Counted from the stretch's first letter, positions 29,444-38,453 are shown. The stretch: DNA of 64,000 bases from Pseudomonas zanjanensis (GCF_014268745.2 NZ_JABWRB020000001.1:992001-1056000), one strand, 5' to 3'. Program-made: numbers and translations. The notes: generated by a model from the letters alone, not told the origin.

Positions 29444-29965
29444 ATGTTGATGGGAAAACGCTTGATCCTGGCCGCTTGCGCACTGGCCCTCAGTGCGCCG
29501 TCGTGGGCATCGCCGGGGCATTATGATTTCGGCCAGCCTGCACCGGCGACCAAGGCCAGTCGCAGCATCGAGGTGGTGATGGGTGACATGACGTTCGATC
29601 CCGGAGCACTGGATATCAAGGCCGGCGAGACCGTTCGGTTCGTGCTGGTCAACAAAGGCCAGTTGCTCCACGAATTCAACCTGGGCAACGCGGCCATGCA
29701 CGCCGACCATCAACAGGAAATGCTCAAGATGCAGCAGAGCGGTCAGTTGCTGCCGACCGCGATGAAGCCAGGGATGGATCACGCCGCCATGGGCCACGAC
29801 CAGGCGAGCATGCGCCACGATGATCCCAACAGCGTGCTGGTGGAGCCGGGCAAGACCGGCGAGCTGACTTGGACCTTCAGCAAGGCCACGCGCCTGGAAT
29901 TCGCCTGCAATATTCCCGGCCACTACCAGGCCGGGATGAAGGGCGACCTGACAGTCAGTCAGTAA
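29444..29965 (+). CDS. periplasmic cupredoxin-like copper protein
   Basis: 173 residues with a signal peptide (hydrophobic [11 protein letters not shown], cleavage after SWA near residue 22). The plastocyanin-like fold is shown by [18 protein letters not shown], a ligand His in LLHEFNLG and the C-terminal ligand loop [13 protein letters not shown] (Cys-x4-His-x4-Met), a type I copper site. The middle carries a Met/His-rich insert ([30 protein letters not shown]) that could hold extra Cu(I). ATG 29444 lies 7 bases after ggag; ATG 29438 is too close. The Cop box upstream suggests copper induction. Position matches P. aeruginosa PA2807. Confidence 0.88.
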   Translation: MLMGKRLILAACALALSAPSWASPGHYDFGQPAPATKASRSIEVVMGDMTFDPGALDIKAGETVRFVLVNKGQLLHEFNLGNAAMHADHQQEMLKMQQSGQLLPTAMKPGMDHAAMGHDQASMRHDDPNSVLVEPGKTGELTWTFSKATRLEFACNIPGHYQAGMKGDLTVSQ

Positions 29966-30026
29966 GCACTCAAAGGCGGCGGCAAAGGCTGATAGAATCC
30001 GCTGATTCTTCAGTCAGGTTTCCATC

Positions 30027-30857
30027 ATGCATCCCGCAGCCGAACATTCGCCGCTGGGCAAGTCCAGCGAATACATCGCCACGTACACGCCGTCACTGCT
30101 GTTCCCGATCCCGCGCACCGCGAAGTGGGCGGAATTGGGCCTGACGGCCGAGACCCTGCCGTACAAGGGCGTGGATTTCTGGAACTGTTTCGAGCTGTCG
30201 TGGCTGCTGCCGTCCGGCAAGCCGGTGGTGGCCATCGGCGAATTCGCGATCCCGGCGGATTCACCGAATATCATCGAATCCAAATCCTTCAAGCTGTACC
30301 TCAATTCGTTGAACCAGACCCCGTTCGCCGACACCGCGAGCCTGGAAGCGACGCTGCGCAAAGACCTTTCGGCGGCTGCCGGCAAGCCAGTGGGTGTACG
30401 GATTCGCAGTCTCAAGGATGTGGAAAGCGAAGGCGTCGTGGCGCTGCCCGGTGCGTGCATTGACGACTTGGACATCAGCGTCGATTCCTACGCGCATCCG
30501 CGCCCGGAACTGCTGCATTGCGATGCTTCGCGCATCGTCGAGGAAAGCCTGCATAGCCACCTGCTCAAGTCCAACTGCCCGGTGACCAGCCAGCCAGACT
30601 GGGGCAGCGTGGCGGTGCAATATCGCGGCGCGGCCCTGGACCCGGCAAGCCTGCTGGCCTACATCGTCAGCTTCCGCCAGCATTCGGATTTCCATGAGCA
30701 ATGCGTGGAGCGAATCTTTCTTGACCTGCAGCGGTTGCTCAAGCCGGAGAAACTGACGGTGTATGCGCGGTATGTGCGCCGTGGTGGGCTGGACATCAAC
30801 CCGTATCGCAGTACTGAAGCCGTTCAACTGCCGAACCATCGCCTGGTCCGCCAATAA
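30027..30857 (+). CDS. queF: NADPH-dependent 7-cyano-7-deazaguanine reductase QueF
   Basis: Reduces preQ0 to preQ1 in queuosine tRNA modification. At 276 residues it is the long (YqgN-type, bimodular) form found in gammaproteobacteria. Catalytic Cys184 is in [12 protein letters not shown] with Asp191 beside it, and the QueF substrate motif [11 protein letters not shown] is at residues 84-94. The protein lies between the cupredoxin gene and a bidirectional terminator. No preQ1 riboswitch was seen upstream. Confidence 0.96.
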   Translation: MHPAAEHSPLGKSSEYIATYTPSLLFPIPRTAKWAELGLTAETLPYKGVDFWNCFELSWLLPSGKPVVAIGEFAIPADSPNIIESKSFKLYLNSLNQTPFADTASLEATLRKDLSAAAGKPVGVRIRSLKDVESEGVVALPGACIDDLDISVDSYAHPRPELLHCDASRIVEESLHSHLLKSNCPVTSQPDWGSVAVQYRGAALDPASLLAYIVSFRQHSDFHEQCVERIFLDLQRLLKPEKLTVYARYVRRGGLDINPYRSTEAVQLPNHRLVRQ

Positions 30858-30866
30858 AGCTCTAAA

Positions 30867-30956
30867 TGTGGGAGCGAGCCTGCTCGCGATGAGGGCGGCA
30901 CATTCAACATTGGTGTTGGCTGACAGTGCGCAATCGCGAGCAGGCTCGCTCCCACA
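30867..30956. repeat. REPIN after queF
   Basis: tgtgggagcgagcctgctcg ... cgagcaggctcgctcccaca, inverted pair starting 9 bases after the queF stop codon. Confidence 0.88.
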
Positions 30957-30984
30957 ATGAACTGCATTTCAAGTTACCTGAATT

Positions 30985-31016
30985 AAAAAGCCCTGCTAGC
31001 GATAGCAGGGCTTTTT
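30985..31016. terminator. bidirectional terminator queF / DUF4404 gene
   Basis: aaaaagccctgctagcgata then gcagggcttttt: A-run, 8-bp stem, T-run. It serves both convergent genes. Confidence 0.92.
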
Positions 31017-31029
31017 GCATTTAAAGGGT

Positions 31030-31293
31030 TCAGATCCCCATGTTGCCCAAGGTTTGTACGATGTTGCGCAAGGTCCCGGCCAAGGTGGGGTGCTCCAGCT
31101 CGAAGCGTTCGACGGCCAGGTTCACATTGTCGGCGAGGTTGGTGTCCTGTGTTTTGGTTTCCAACTCAAGCTCAAGTTCGATCTGTTGCATCAGCGTGTG
31201 CAGGTCTTCGCGCTCGGCTTCGGACAGCGGTGGATTGTGGTCCAATTGCTCGCGCAGTTTATTGAGCTGTTCTTGCAATTCGCGGGCAGGCAT
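31030..31293 (-). CDS. DUF4404-family small protein
   Basis: 87 residues of unknown function, predicted to be two long helices with coiled-coil character (ARELQEQLNKLREQL and LHTLMQQIELELELE). ATG 31293 is chosen because gggag lies 8 bases upstream; it gives MPARELQEQL. The acidic, heptad-like composition suggests a small helical dimer. The position next to queF matches P. aeruginosa PA2805. Family name from memory. Confidence 0.8.
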   Translation of the reverse strand: MPARELQEQLNKLREQLDHNPPLSEAEREDLHTLMQQIELELELETKTQDTNLADNVNLAVERFELEHPTLAGTLRNIVQTLGNMGI

Positions 31294-31401
31294 TGGCGTA
31301 CTCCCTTTATTGATAGGCACACCATGGACCGCGACGATGTGTCAAAAGTCCATGGCCTGCCTTAAGAGTAATCCACACTCACGCGCCCTGCATGATCCCG
31401 G

Positions 31402-32022
31402 TCAGGGCTTCTCGCCTTTAATGCGACGCAGACAGATGTCGGCCAGGCAAGTCTCGAGTTCGCCCAAGTGATCGATCACTGAATGCACCCCCAGGCTGAA
31501 CAACTGCACGGTGGCCTTGGCGCGTTTGGCTTCCCGCGCCTGTTGGCTCAATGCTTGCCACTCGGCGGGCGCCAGGCCACACAAAGAGCCGCAGGAGGCC
31601 AGTCCGATGGTCCACAAACCTGCGTTGAGCCCAGACTGCAACAACCGGGGTTCGCCGCTGACCAACACGCAGCCGTCCAACTGCTGGACATTCAGCGCCA
31701 TCAGGGCCTGCCAGCAGGCGTGCGGAGCCGGCCATGGATAATTTGTTGCAGGAAGTTGCGGTGCTTTGATGGACGTAGGCAATGCGGCCGCGAGGCCATG
31801 ACTGGTGGCGGGGGGCAATTCGTCGAGCCAGGCGCAGGGGATGTTCAGATGCTGCAAGCTTTGCAGGCTTTCCAACGCGCCGGGTGTCGGCTGGGCGTGA
31901 TCCGCCGGCGCTGCCCCTGGCTGACGAATGCGCGCGCCGAAATCCACCAGGCACCCGCTCAGGCCAAACAGTACAGCGGTGAGGCTGGGAGCAGGAAGGG
32001 GCAGGGCTTCGGTGCGGGGCAT
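31402..32022 (-). CDS. HAD-like phosphonatase-related protein, probably non-catalytic
   Basis: 206 residues resembling phosphonoacetaldehyde hydrolase (PhnX) in layout: TAVLFGLSGCLVDFGAR at the N-terminus corresponds to motif I, where the HAD family needs DxD/DxA nucleophile residues. Here the first Asp is replaced (FGLSGCLVDF), so the catalytic Asp appears lost. The later part keeps the ETCLADICLRRIKG end. It sits where P. aeruginosa has PA2803, annotated as phosphonatase-like. I infer a degenerate, perhaps regulatory, HAD protein. No other phosphonate genes are nearby. Confidence 0.7.
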   Translation of the reverse strand: MPRTEALPLPAPSLTAVLFGLSGCLVDFGARIRQPGAAPADHAQPTPGALESLQSLQHLNIPCAWLDELPPATSHGLAAALPTSIKAPQLPATNYPWPAPHACWQALMALNVQQLDGCVLVSGEPRLLQSGLNAGLWTIGLASCGSLCGLAPAEWQALSQQAREAKRAKATVQLFSLGVHSVIDHLGELETCLADICLRRIKGEKP

Positions 32023-32224
32023 GGGAACGTCCTTGAAATAACCAGCAGCCTAAAGCGCGCGGATGACAGTCCGGTGACAGTGAAGTGAAGGGCGCCAGTA
32101 GCCGAATCGTCCTACGGCCGGCATGTTTTTTCGGTGCTGCCTATCCTCGCGTTCCGTCTTATACTAGCCAGCTTACCGCCTGGGCTCGGCGCCCTTGCCT
32201 GAATAATCCAAGGAGTTTTCCCCT

Positions 32225-32914
32225 ATGCGCTGGAGCCATCGTCTAGCTCAGCTGTGTCTTTCCGCCTGCGTCCTGCTGGTTCCGTTCGCCGCCCAGGCCG
32301 CTACGGAAGAAGATCCTTGGGAAAGCGTCAACCGGCCCATCTTCACCTTCAACGACACCCTCGATACTTATGCGCTCAAGCCACTGGCCCAGGGCTACCA
32401 ATACGTGACGCCGCAGTTCCTCGAAGACGGCATCCACAATATGTTCCGCAACATCGGTGACGTCGGCAACCTGGCCAATAACGTGCTGCAGGCCAAGCCG
32501 GCCGCTGCCGGGGTCGACACCGCCCGATTGATCTTCAACACCACCTTCGGCCTGCTGGGCTTCTTTGACGTGGGTACCCAGATGGGCCTGCAGCGCAGCG
32601 ATGAAGATTTCGGCCAGACCCTCGGCTACTGGGGCGTGGGCAGTGGTCCGTATGTCATGCTGCCGCTGATGGGGCCAAGCACCCTGCGAGATGCGCCGGC
32701 CAAGCTGGTGGATAACTACACCGCCCCGTATCGCTATATCGATAACGTTTCGGTGCGTAACTCCATCTGGGGCCTGAACATCGTCGACACCCGCGCCAGC
32801 CTGTTGTCGGCCGAGAAAATGGTGAGTGGCGACAAATATGTCTTTATCCGCAACGCCTACCTGCAAAACCGCGAGTTCAAGGTCAAGGATGGGCAGGTCG
32901 AAGACGACTTTTAA
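32225..32914 (+). CDS. mlaA: phospholipid transport protein MlaA (VacJ)
   Basis: Outer-membrane component of the Mla pathway, which removes misplaced phospholipids from the outer leaflet. 229 residues with signal peptide ending AAQA near residue 25. An LSAC sequence at 12-15 lies inside the hydrophobic core and is followed by more hydrophobic residues, so a lipoprotein signal is uncertain; E. coli MlaA is a lipoprotein. MlaA motifs: DPWESVNRPIFTFND, the NNVLQAKP region and GPYVMLPLMGPSTLRD. The gene is monocistronic, with aaggag before the start. Confidence 0.94.
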   Translation: MRWSHRLAQLCLSACVLLVPFAAQAATEEDPWESVNRPIFTFNDTLDTYALKPLAQGYQYVTPQFLEDGIHNMFRNIGDVGNLANNVLQAKPAAAGVDTARLIFNTTFGLLGFFDVGTQMGLQRSDEDFGQTLGYWGVGSGPYVMLPLMGPSTLRDAPAKLVDNYTAPYRYIDNVSVRNSIWGLNIVDTRASLLSAEKMVSGDKYVFIRNAYLQNREFKVKDGQVEDDF

Positions 32915-32932
32915 TTTCGTCCTGTAAACCAC

Positions 32933-32957
32933 GAAGGCGGCCCATAAGGCCGCCTTC
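32933..32957 (+). terminator. hairpin after mlaA
   Basis: gaaggcggcc-cataa-ggccgccttc, a perfect 10-bp stem 18 bases after the mlaA stop; the following T content is moderate (tgtgctttc). Confidence 0.75.
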
Positions 32958-33258
32958 TGTGCTTTCGGGGCGGGTTTGAGCGGGTTTGATCCTTCCATTG
33001 AGTTACGCTTCGCTCGGTTCTTATAACTCTCTGTGCTTTGACAAATAAAGACGGCAAGCGGCTATCTGCATGAGCTTGAAACGCCCCGCGGATGGGAGTA
33101 CCGTCTGCGCCTTAGAAGGGCACCTCTGATGTGATTGTGTGTAGGGCAATGGCCTGAAACCGGTACTACAGAGAGGCTAGAAAGCGAATCCAGTAGTGCG
33201 TGCCAGGCCAGACCGCCCAGCCCGCTACGCCAACCTAATTCTGGCGCCGTTTGCCCAC
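32958..33258. other. gene-free stretch before rssB
   Basis: About 300 bases without a convincing gene. Several short frames have no ribosome site. It probably holds the rssB promoter and leader; I see no clear operator. Confidence 0.5.
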
Positions 33259-34440
33259 ATGCCAAAAACCAGTGCCACGCTGCTGATAATCGACGATGAC
33301 GAAGTGGTGCGAGCCAGTCTCGCAGCCTACTTGGAAGACAGTGGTTTCAGCGTCCTGCAGGCCAGCAATGGCCAACAGGGTCTTCAGGTATTCGAGCAAG
33401 ACAAGCCCGACCTGGTCATCTGCGACTTGCGCATGCCGCAGATGGGCGGACTCGAACTCATTCGCCAAGTCACCGAGATCTCCTCGCAGACGCCGGTGAT
33501 CGTGGTGTCGGGCGCGGGCGTGATGAACGACGCGGTCGAGGCATTGCGCCTGGGCGCGGCGGATTACCTGATCAAGCCCCTTGAAGACCTTGCCGTGCTC
33601 GAGCATTCGGTGCGCCGGGCCTTGGACCGTTCGCGCCTGTTGGTGGAAAACCAGCGCTACCGCGAGAAGCTGGAAACCGCCAACCGCGAGCTGGAAGCCA
33701 GCCTGAACCTGTTGCAGGAAGACCAGAACGCCGGTCGCCAAGTGCAGATGAACATGCTGCCAGTCAGCCCTTGGACCGTCGACGATTTCCGCTTTGCCCA
33801 CCAGATCATCCCGTCGTTGTACCTGTCGGGCGATTTCGTGGACTATTTTCGCGTTGACGAGCGGCGAGTGGCGTTCTACCTGGCGGATGTTTCCGGCCAT
33901 GGTGCGTCTTCGGCCTTCGTGACGGTGCTGTTGAAGTTCATGACCACGCGGCTGTTGTTCGAGTCCAAGCGCAACGGCACGCTGCCAGAGTTCAAGCCTT
34001 CGGAAGTCCTTGGGCATATCAACCGAGGCCTGATCAGTTGTAAGCTGGGCAAACACGTCACAATGGTCGGTGGAGTCATCGACGAGGAGACTGGTTTGTT
34101 GACCTATAGCATCGGCGGTCACCTGCCTTTGCCTGTGTTGTATACGCCAGACAGTGTTCGTTACCTGGAAGGGCGTGGTTTGCCGGTGGGCCTGTTCAAC
34201 GAGGCCACCTACGAAGACCATGTGCTTGAATTGCCGCCGACCTTCAGCCTGACGCTGATGTCTGATGGCATTTTGGACCTTTTGACAGAACCTACACTCA
34301 AAGAGAAAGAAGCGGCCTTGCCTGAACGGGTGAGTGCAGCGGGCGGCAGCCTGGAAGGCTTGCGCCAAGTGTTTGGATTAGCCACGCTCGGGGAGATGCC
34401 GGATGATATCGCCCTGTTAGTGTTGAGCAGGAACCTTTGA
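33259..34440 (+). CDS. rssB: RssB-type response regulator with PP2C-like phosphatase domain
   Basis: 393 residues from ATG 33259 (MPKTSATLLIIDDDE). Receiver domain 1-120 with Asp56 in LVICDLRMP and KPLED; a coiled-coil linker (about 140-180, ENQRYREKLETANRELEAS); then a SpoIIE-type PP2C domain with LADVSGHGASSAF and LMSDGILDLL, both with the metal-binding Asp residues. In Pseudomonas this protein and its STAS partner RssC control sigma-S turnover, unlike E. coli RssB whose phosphatase domain is degenerate. The stop codon overlaps the rssC start. Confidence 0.93.
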   Translation: MPKTSATLLIIDDDEVVRASLAAYLEDSGFSVLQASNGQQGLQVFEQDKPDLVICDLRMPQMGGLELIRQVTEISSQTPVIVVSGAGVMNDAVEALRLGAADYLIKPLEDLAVLEHSVRRALDRSRLLVENQRYREKLETANRELEASLNLLQEDQNAGRQVQMNMLPVSPWTVDDFRFAHQIIPSLYLSGDFVDYFRVDERRVAFYLADVSGHGASSAFVTVLLKFMTTRLLFESKRNGTLPEFKPSEVLGHINRGLISCKLGKHVTMVGGVIDEETGLLTYSIGGHLPLPVLYTPDSVRYLEGRGLPVGLFNEATYEDHVLELPPTFSLTLMSDGILDLLTEPTLKEKEAALPERVSAAGGSLEGLRQVFGLATLGEMPDDIALLVLSRNL

Positions 34441-34922
34441 TGAGTACCGGTAGAATCCAGTTCGCCGAGCAGGACGGCACCTTCGTCCTGAAGTTTGTCG
34501 GTGAAGTGCGCCTGACCCTGTGTTCGGCGCTGGATGCGACTATTGAGCGGATCTTCACCGCGCTGAATTTCAGCGCCATCGTGATCGACCTGACCGAAAC
34601 CCGCAGCATCGACAGCACCACGTTGGGCCTGTTGGCCAAGCTGTCAATCCTGTCGCGGCAAAAGGTCGGCCTGCTGCCGACCGTCGTCACCACCCACAAT
34701 GACATTACCCGTCTGCTGCAATCGATGGGCTTCGACCAGGTGTTCAACATCGTGGGCGACCCTGTGCCGTGCCCGGAATGCCTGGACGACCTGCCTGACC
34801 AGGACCAGTCCGAAGAGGAAGTGCGGATCAAGGTGCTCGAAGCCCACAAGATTCTCATGGGGCTGAACGACTCCAATCGTGAAGCGTTTCATGATCTGGT
34901 GAATGCGTTGGAGCGTCCCTGA
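34440..34922 (+). CDS. rssC: STAS-domain anti-anti-sigma factor RssC
   Basis: 160 residues starting at ATG 34440, one base inside the rssB stop (tgatg coupling). STAS domain over residues 1-110, with the phosphorylatable Ser in RSIDSTTLGLL (Ser59, possibly Ser56). The C-terminal extension carries CPECLDDLPDQDQSEEE, a Cys-x2-Cys followed by an acidic stretch, and a final helix. It is the likely substrate of the RssB phosphatase domain, as in SpoIIAA/RsbV partner switching. The counterpart is P. aeruginosa PA2797. Confidence 0.9.
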   Translation: MSTGRIQFAEQDGTFVLKFVGEVRLTLCSALDATIERIFTALNFSAIVIDLTETRSIDSTTLGLLAKLSILSRQKVGLLPTVVTTHNDITRLLQSMGFDQVFNIVGDPVPCPECLDDLPDQDQSEEEVRIKVLEAHKILMGLNDSNREAFHDLVNALERP

Positions 34923-34953
34923 GCCTTGGGCTTGTGTAGATCGAACTGACGCT

Positions 34954-35044
34954 TTCGCGAGCAGGCTCGCTCCCACAGTGTCTTGCATCGACCACATCTT
35001 TGGATCTGCCCCCAATCTCCTGTGGGAGCGAGCCTGCTCGCGAT
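34954..35044. repeat. REPIN between rssC and tal
   Basis: ttcgcgagcaggctcgctcc ... ggagcgagcctgctcgcgat, inverted pair, in the convergent gap. Confidence 0.87.
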
Positions 35045-35078
35045 GGCATTTATCAACCCACCACATCCCAGGCCACAC

Positions 35079-35113
35079 AAAAAAGGGCGAACCATTTCAG
35101 GTTCGCCCTTTTT
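35079..35113. terminator. bidirectional terminator rssC / tal
   Basis: aaaaaagggcgaacc-atttca-ggttcgcccttttt: strong stem flanked by A- and T-runs between convergent genes. Confidence 0.92.
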
Positions 35114-35132
35114 GCATGCCTGCTGAATCAGC

Positions 35133-36059
35133 TCAAAGCTTGGCTTGCAGCAACGCCTCCAGCTTCTCCTGGTCCCGGGCAAACTGACGAATGCCTTCAG
35201 CCAGTTTCTCGGTCGCCATGGCGTCTTCGTTGGACAACCAGCGGAACTGCGCTTCGTTGAGGATCAAGCGCGCTTCCCCGGCTTGCCCAGGTGCCAGCTT
35301 GCGCTCCAGCTTGCCTTCGTCTGCGGCGAGTTTTTCCAGCAGGTCCGGGCTGACGGTCAAGCGGTCGCAACCGGCCAGTTGCTCGATCTGGTTGAGGTTG
35401 CGGAAGCTCGCGCCCATGACCACAGTCTTGTAGTCATTGGCCTTGTAGTAGTTGTAGATACGCGTCACCGACTGCACGCCCGGATCATCCGCGCCGGTGT
35501 AATCGTTGCCGTTGGCTTTCTTGTACCAATCGTAGATACGGCCCACGAACGGCGAAATCAGGAACACCCCGGCATCGGCACAGGCGGCGGCCTGGGCGAA
35601 GGAGAACAGCAGGGTCAGGTTGCACTGGATGCCTTCACGCTCCAGCTGCTCGGCCGCGCGAATGCCTTCCCAGGTGGAGGCGATCTTGATCAGCACGCGC
35701 TCGCGGCCAATGCCGGCCTTTTCGTACAGATCGATCAGACGATGCGCACGCTTCAACATGGCCTCGGTGTCGAACGACAGGCGCGCATCCACTTCAGTGG
35801 AAATACGCCCTGGAATCACTTTCAGGATTTCTTGCCCGACCGCCACGGCAAAACGGTCGCTGGCCAGGCCCACATCACCCTTGCAGTCCGCCACGCAGGC
35901 ATTCAGTTGCTCGGCATAGCCATGAATGGCCGACGCCTTGAGCAGCAGGGAAGGGTTGGTGGTGGCGTCGACGGGTTTGACGCGGGCGATGGCTTCGAAG
36001 TCGCCGGTATCGGCCACGACGGTAGTGAACTGTTTGAGTTGTTCCAGCTTGGAAGTCAT
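35133..36059 (-). CDS. tal: transaldolase
   Basis: Pentose phosphate pathway enzyme moving dihydroxyacetone from sedoheptulose 7-phosphate to glyceraldehyde 3-phosphate. 308 residues from ATG 36059 ([12 protein letters not shown]). The Schiff-base Lys125 is in [24 protein letters not shown] near residue 30 and [19 protein letters not shown] are the other family signatures. The length is slightly below E. coli TalB. Position between rssC and dusA is conserved. Confidence 0.96.
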   Translation of the reverse strand: MTSKLEQLKQFTTVVADTGDFEAIARVKPVDATTNPSLLLKASAIHGYAEQLNACVADCKGDVGLASDRFAVAVGQEILKVIPGRISTEVDARLSFDTEAMLKRAHRLIDLYEKAGIGRERVLIKIASTWEGIRAAEQLEREGIQCNLTLLFSFAQAAACADAGVFLISPFVGRIYDWYKKANGNDYTGADDPGVQSVTRIYNYYKANDYKTVVMGASFRNLNQIEQLAGCDRLTVSPDLLEKLAADEGKLERKLAPGQAGEARLILNEAQFRWLSNEDAMATEKLAEGIRQFARDQEKLEALLQAKL

Positions 36060-36237
36060 GAGCGTGCTCTGTCCTATGGGTCTGTTGACATTACCCGAGG
36101 GCCGGCAGCCACTCAAGGGCGTGAAGAGGTATCGACGGGCCCCAGCGGCAACAACCTGAAAACGGCTGTTTGAAAGGCCGGGGCGGTATCGGTAGATACG
36201 ATGCCAAAACCGCCCGCAGGTTCAAAGCAAGTGACGG

Positions 36238-37224
36238 TTAACGCCCCTCCAGCAACTGCCCCGCCTGATCCAGCAACGCCAACGGATCCTTGGTTTTGTG
36301 AATGTCCACCGACAACAACTGCCGAAACCGCCGCGCCCCCGGGAACCCGGTCCCCAGCCCCAACACGTGACGGGTGATGTGATGCATCGCCCCACCCGCG
36401 GCCAAGTGATCGGCGATATAAGGCCGCAACTGCGCCAGCGCCTCGGCCCGAGAGATAATCGGCGCGGTGCTGCCGAACAACTGCTGGTCCACTTCGGCCA
36501 GCAGATACGGGTTGTGATAAGCCTCGCGTCCCAGCATCACGCCGTCGAAGGTCTGCAAATGCTCGTGGCAGGCTTCCAGCGTCTTGATTCCGCCGTTGAG
36601 CACAATCTCCAACTCCGGAAAATCCGCCTTCAACCGTGCGGCCACGTCATAACGCAGCGGCGGGATGTCGCGATTCTCCTTCGGCGACAACCCCTCCAGA
36701 ATCGCAATCCGCGCATGCACGGTAAAACTCGTGCAACCGGCCTCGCGCACCGTCCCGACAAACTCACACAACTGCTCGTAACTGTCCCGCCCATTGATCC
36801 CGATGCGGTGCTTGACCGTCACCGGAATCGACACCGCATCGCGCATGGCCTTCACACAATCGGCCACCAAGTCCGGATGACCCATCAGGCACGCGCCGAT
36901 CATGTTGTTCTGCACCCGGTCGCTGGGGCAGCCGACGTTGAGGTTAACCTCGTCGTAGCCGTGCTCCTGGGCCATGCGGGCGCAGGCGGCGAGGTCGGTC
37001 GGGACGCTGCCGCCTAGTTGCAGGGCTAGGGGGTGTTCGGATGGGTGGTGGCGCAGGAAGCGTTCGTGGTCGCCGTTGAGTAAAGCGCCGGTGGTGACCA
37101 TTTCGGTGTAGAGCAGGGCGTGTTTGGAGAGGATGCGTAGGAAGAAGCGACAGTGGGCGTCGGTCCAATCCATCATGGGGGCGACGGAGAAGCGGCGGGA
37201 GAGTGGTGCAGTTTGTAGGGGCAT
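36238..37224 (-). CDS. dusA: tRNA-dihydrouridine(20/20a) synthase DusA
   Basis: FMN enzyme that reduces uridine 20/20a in tRNA. 328 residues, full length: FSVAPMMDWTD at the FMN-binding N-terminus, NLNVGCPSDRVQNN with the catalytic Cys, VKHRIGIN, and FTVHARIA. The first 20 codons belong to the segment repeated at 45016-45090, so the present 5' end was probably supplied by an integrated element. The native start region is the distant stub. Reading frame and key residues are intact, so the enzyme should work. dusA 5' ends are documented integration sites for islands and prophages. Confidence 0.96.
   Translation of the reverse strand: MPLQTAPLSRRFSVAPMMDWTDAHCRFFLRILSKHALLYTEMVTTGALLNGDHERFLRHHPSEHPLALQLGGSVPTDLAACARMAQEHGYDEVNLNVGCPSDRVQNNMIGACLMGHPDLVADCVKAMRDAVSIPVTVKHRIGINGRDSYEQLCEFVGTVREAGCTSFTVHARIAILEGLSPKENRDIPPLRYDVAARLKADFPELEIVLNGGIKTLEACHEHLQTFDGVMLGREAYHNPYLLAEVDQQLFGSTAPIISRAEALAQLRPYIADHLAAGGAMHHITRHVLGLGTGFPGARRFRQLLSVDIHKTKDPLALLDQAGQLLEGR
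37163..37188. repeat. att-like direct repeat in dusA, proximal copy
   Basis: 26 bases (gtccaatccatcatgggggc then gacgga) coding SVAPMMDWT of DusA on the minus strand, identical to 45020-45045. Similarity continues beyond with scattered mismatches into the upstream region. Confidence 0.88.
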
Positions 37225-37403
37225 TGGGGAATCTGAGTTATCGGGGCGAATGGGGCGCAGTTTATCAGGGATGCTTGTCAGGTACTTGGCGGGTTCTCAA
37301 GCCTGGCCCCCAATCTTCCGTGACAACCAGAAAAAGCGCTTGCTCGGTTTAGGGTTTCTAAGCAGACCTTGTGTTAACGATTTATTGTGGCTACGATAAT
37401 TTC

Positions 37404-37679
37404 ATGCAGATTACTTATGACCCAGCCAAAGACACTCGCAACGTCGAAGAACGTGGACTTCCGTTTGCCCTCGTGCGGGACTTTGAATGGTCTACAGCAT
37501 TGATCCTGGAAGATGATCGATTCGACTACGGCGAGTGTCGTTATCGGGCGATGGGGTACATAGGGGATCGGCTGCATGTCGTAGTGTTTACCCCACGGGG
37601 TGACGCGGTTCACGTCATCAGCTTTCGTAAAGCCAACAAACGGGAGGTCAAAAATTATGACCAAGAAACCCAGTCCTGA
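37404..37679 (+). CDS. brnT: BrnT-family toxin (RelE-like RNase)
   Basis: 91 residues from ATG 37404 (MQITYDPAKDTRNVEERGL), the standard BrnT start; a GTG start at 37371 is less likely. BrnT is a ribosome-independent RNase that arrests translation. Family marks: the K-x2-x-N-x3-RG-F pattern at the N-terminus, the DDRFDYGECRY core and RLHVVVFTPRG followed by VISFRKANKREVKNY with the conserved Arg/Lys. It overlaps the antitoxin gene by 23 bases. First gene of the island next to dusA. A possible promoter (ttgtgt-17-tacgat) lies just before the ATG. Confidence 0.88.
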   Translation: MQITYDPAKDTRNVEERGLPFALVRDFEWSTALILEDDRFDYGECRYRAMGYIGDRLHVVVFTPRGDAVHVISFRKANKREVKNYDQETQS

Positions 37680-37965
37680 GAGGGTCGATACGGCAAACCC
37701 CGAATGGTCGACCGAAGACTTTGCCAAGGCCAAACCAGCCAGCGAGGTGCTTGGTGGGTTGTTTGGCAAAGCTCAGGCAAAGGAAATGCTCAAGCCAAAG
37801 CGTGGTCGACCCAAGTCGGTAGCCACTAAAGAGCACGTCAATGTTCGTTTCGATGCTGACGTGCTGGAGAGATTCAGAGCTTCTGGCCCGGGCTGGCAAA
37901 CACGGATGAACGCCGCCTTGGCCGATTGGCTCAAGACGCATACACCAGAAGAGCTGAAGGCTTAG
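37657..37965 (+). CDS. brnA: BrnA-family antitoxin
   Basis: 102 residues from ATG 37657, preceded by cgggagg. C-terminal ribbon-helix-helix domain: KRGRPKSV, then VNVRFDADVLERFRASGPGWQTRMN and a final helix, the usual BrnA signature; the N-terminal half (NPEWSTEDFAKAKPA) binds BrnT. It should neutralise the toxin and repress the shared promoter. The 23-base overlap with brnT gives coupled translation. Confidence 0.9.
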   Translation: MTKKPSPERVDTANPEWSTEDFAKAKPASEVLGGLFGKAQAKEMLKPKRGRPKSVATKEHVNVRFDADVLERFRASGPGWQTRMNAALADWLKTHTPEELKA

Positions 37966-38063
37966 TCGCCAGATATTATTCGCAATAATTAGCCGCCGAT
38001 GGGGCGGCTTTTTGCTGCGTGCCGATTAGCTTTTTCTCGGTAACGGTATAGTAAATCCGTAGA

Positions 38064-38128
38064 GCGGGGCAGTTTGTAGGGGGCGTTGGGAATATGAATC
38101 AGCGAGGCGGATGGCACAATTTATCAGA
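38064..38128. repeat. diverged copy of the dusA upstream region
   Basis: gcggggcagtttgtaggggg...gaggcggatggcacaatttatca resembles 37197-37269 (gtgcagtttgtaggggcatt...gcgaatggggcgcagtttatc). The dusA coding part is missing from this copy. It separates the brnTA module from the next toxin-antitoxin module. Confidence 0.65.
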
Positions 38129-38168
38129 TCAGGACAGGACGTGCTGGGAGAGCAATATTACGTCGACT

Positions 38169-38453
38169 TCACCAGTTGGAGCGGGGGCGTTGTCGAGTGT
38201 GAAATACGCCGAGGATTTGGAGGCGATCACCGTGTACGCGATACGGAATCAGATAAGACCAGTTTGGTACTGCCCATTCCCGCGTCTGTTTGACTCGTCC
38301 TTCTCGACCCATTGCGGGAAACTGAGCCAGTTTGTCTACGCTGGCGAAGATCGCTTCGGAGAAGTCGTCAGCAGCCTTGGGGTTTTCAAGTGCAATATAG
38401 TTGGCTTCGTCCTCCAGGTTTTTGAGTGCTTTTTCCAGCCACTCAACCTGCAT
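38169..38453 (-). CDS. RelE/ParE-family toxin
   Basis: 94 residues from ATG 38453 (MQVEWLEKALKNLEDEANYIA). ParE-like fold: N-terminal helix hairpin with the ENPKAADDFSEAI stretch, FPAMGREGRVKQTREW and a C-terminal strand ILGVFHTRQRPRSNW that matches ParE/RelE ends. Probable gyrase poison or mRNA interferase; which cannot be told. The start overlaps the antitoxin gene by 11 bases on the same strand. Confidence 0.87.
   Translation of the reverse strand: MQVEWLEKALKNLEDEANYIALENPKAADDFSEAIFASVDKLAQFPAMGREGRVKQTREWAVPNWSYLIPYRVHGDRLQILGVFHTRQRPRSNW

Noticed and set aside
30960..31029. possible preQ1 riboswitch near queF
   Set aside because: The structure is a simple terminator with A- and T-runs downstream of queF; no pseudoknot-type leader was seen upstream of queF.
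31418..31954. 178-codon minus-strand frame inside the HAD-like gene
   Set aside because: Same strand, other frame, Arg/Ser/Gly-rich; a shadow of 31402-32022.
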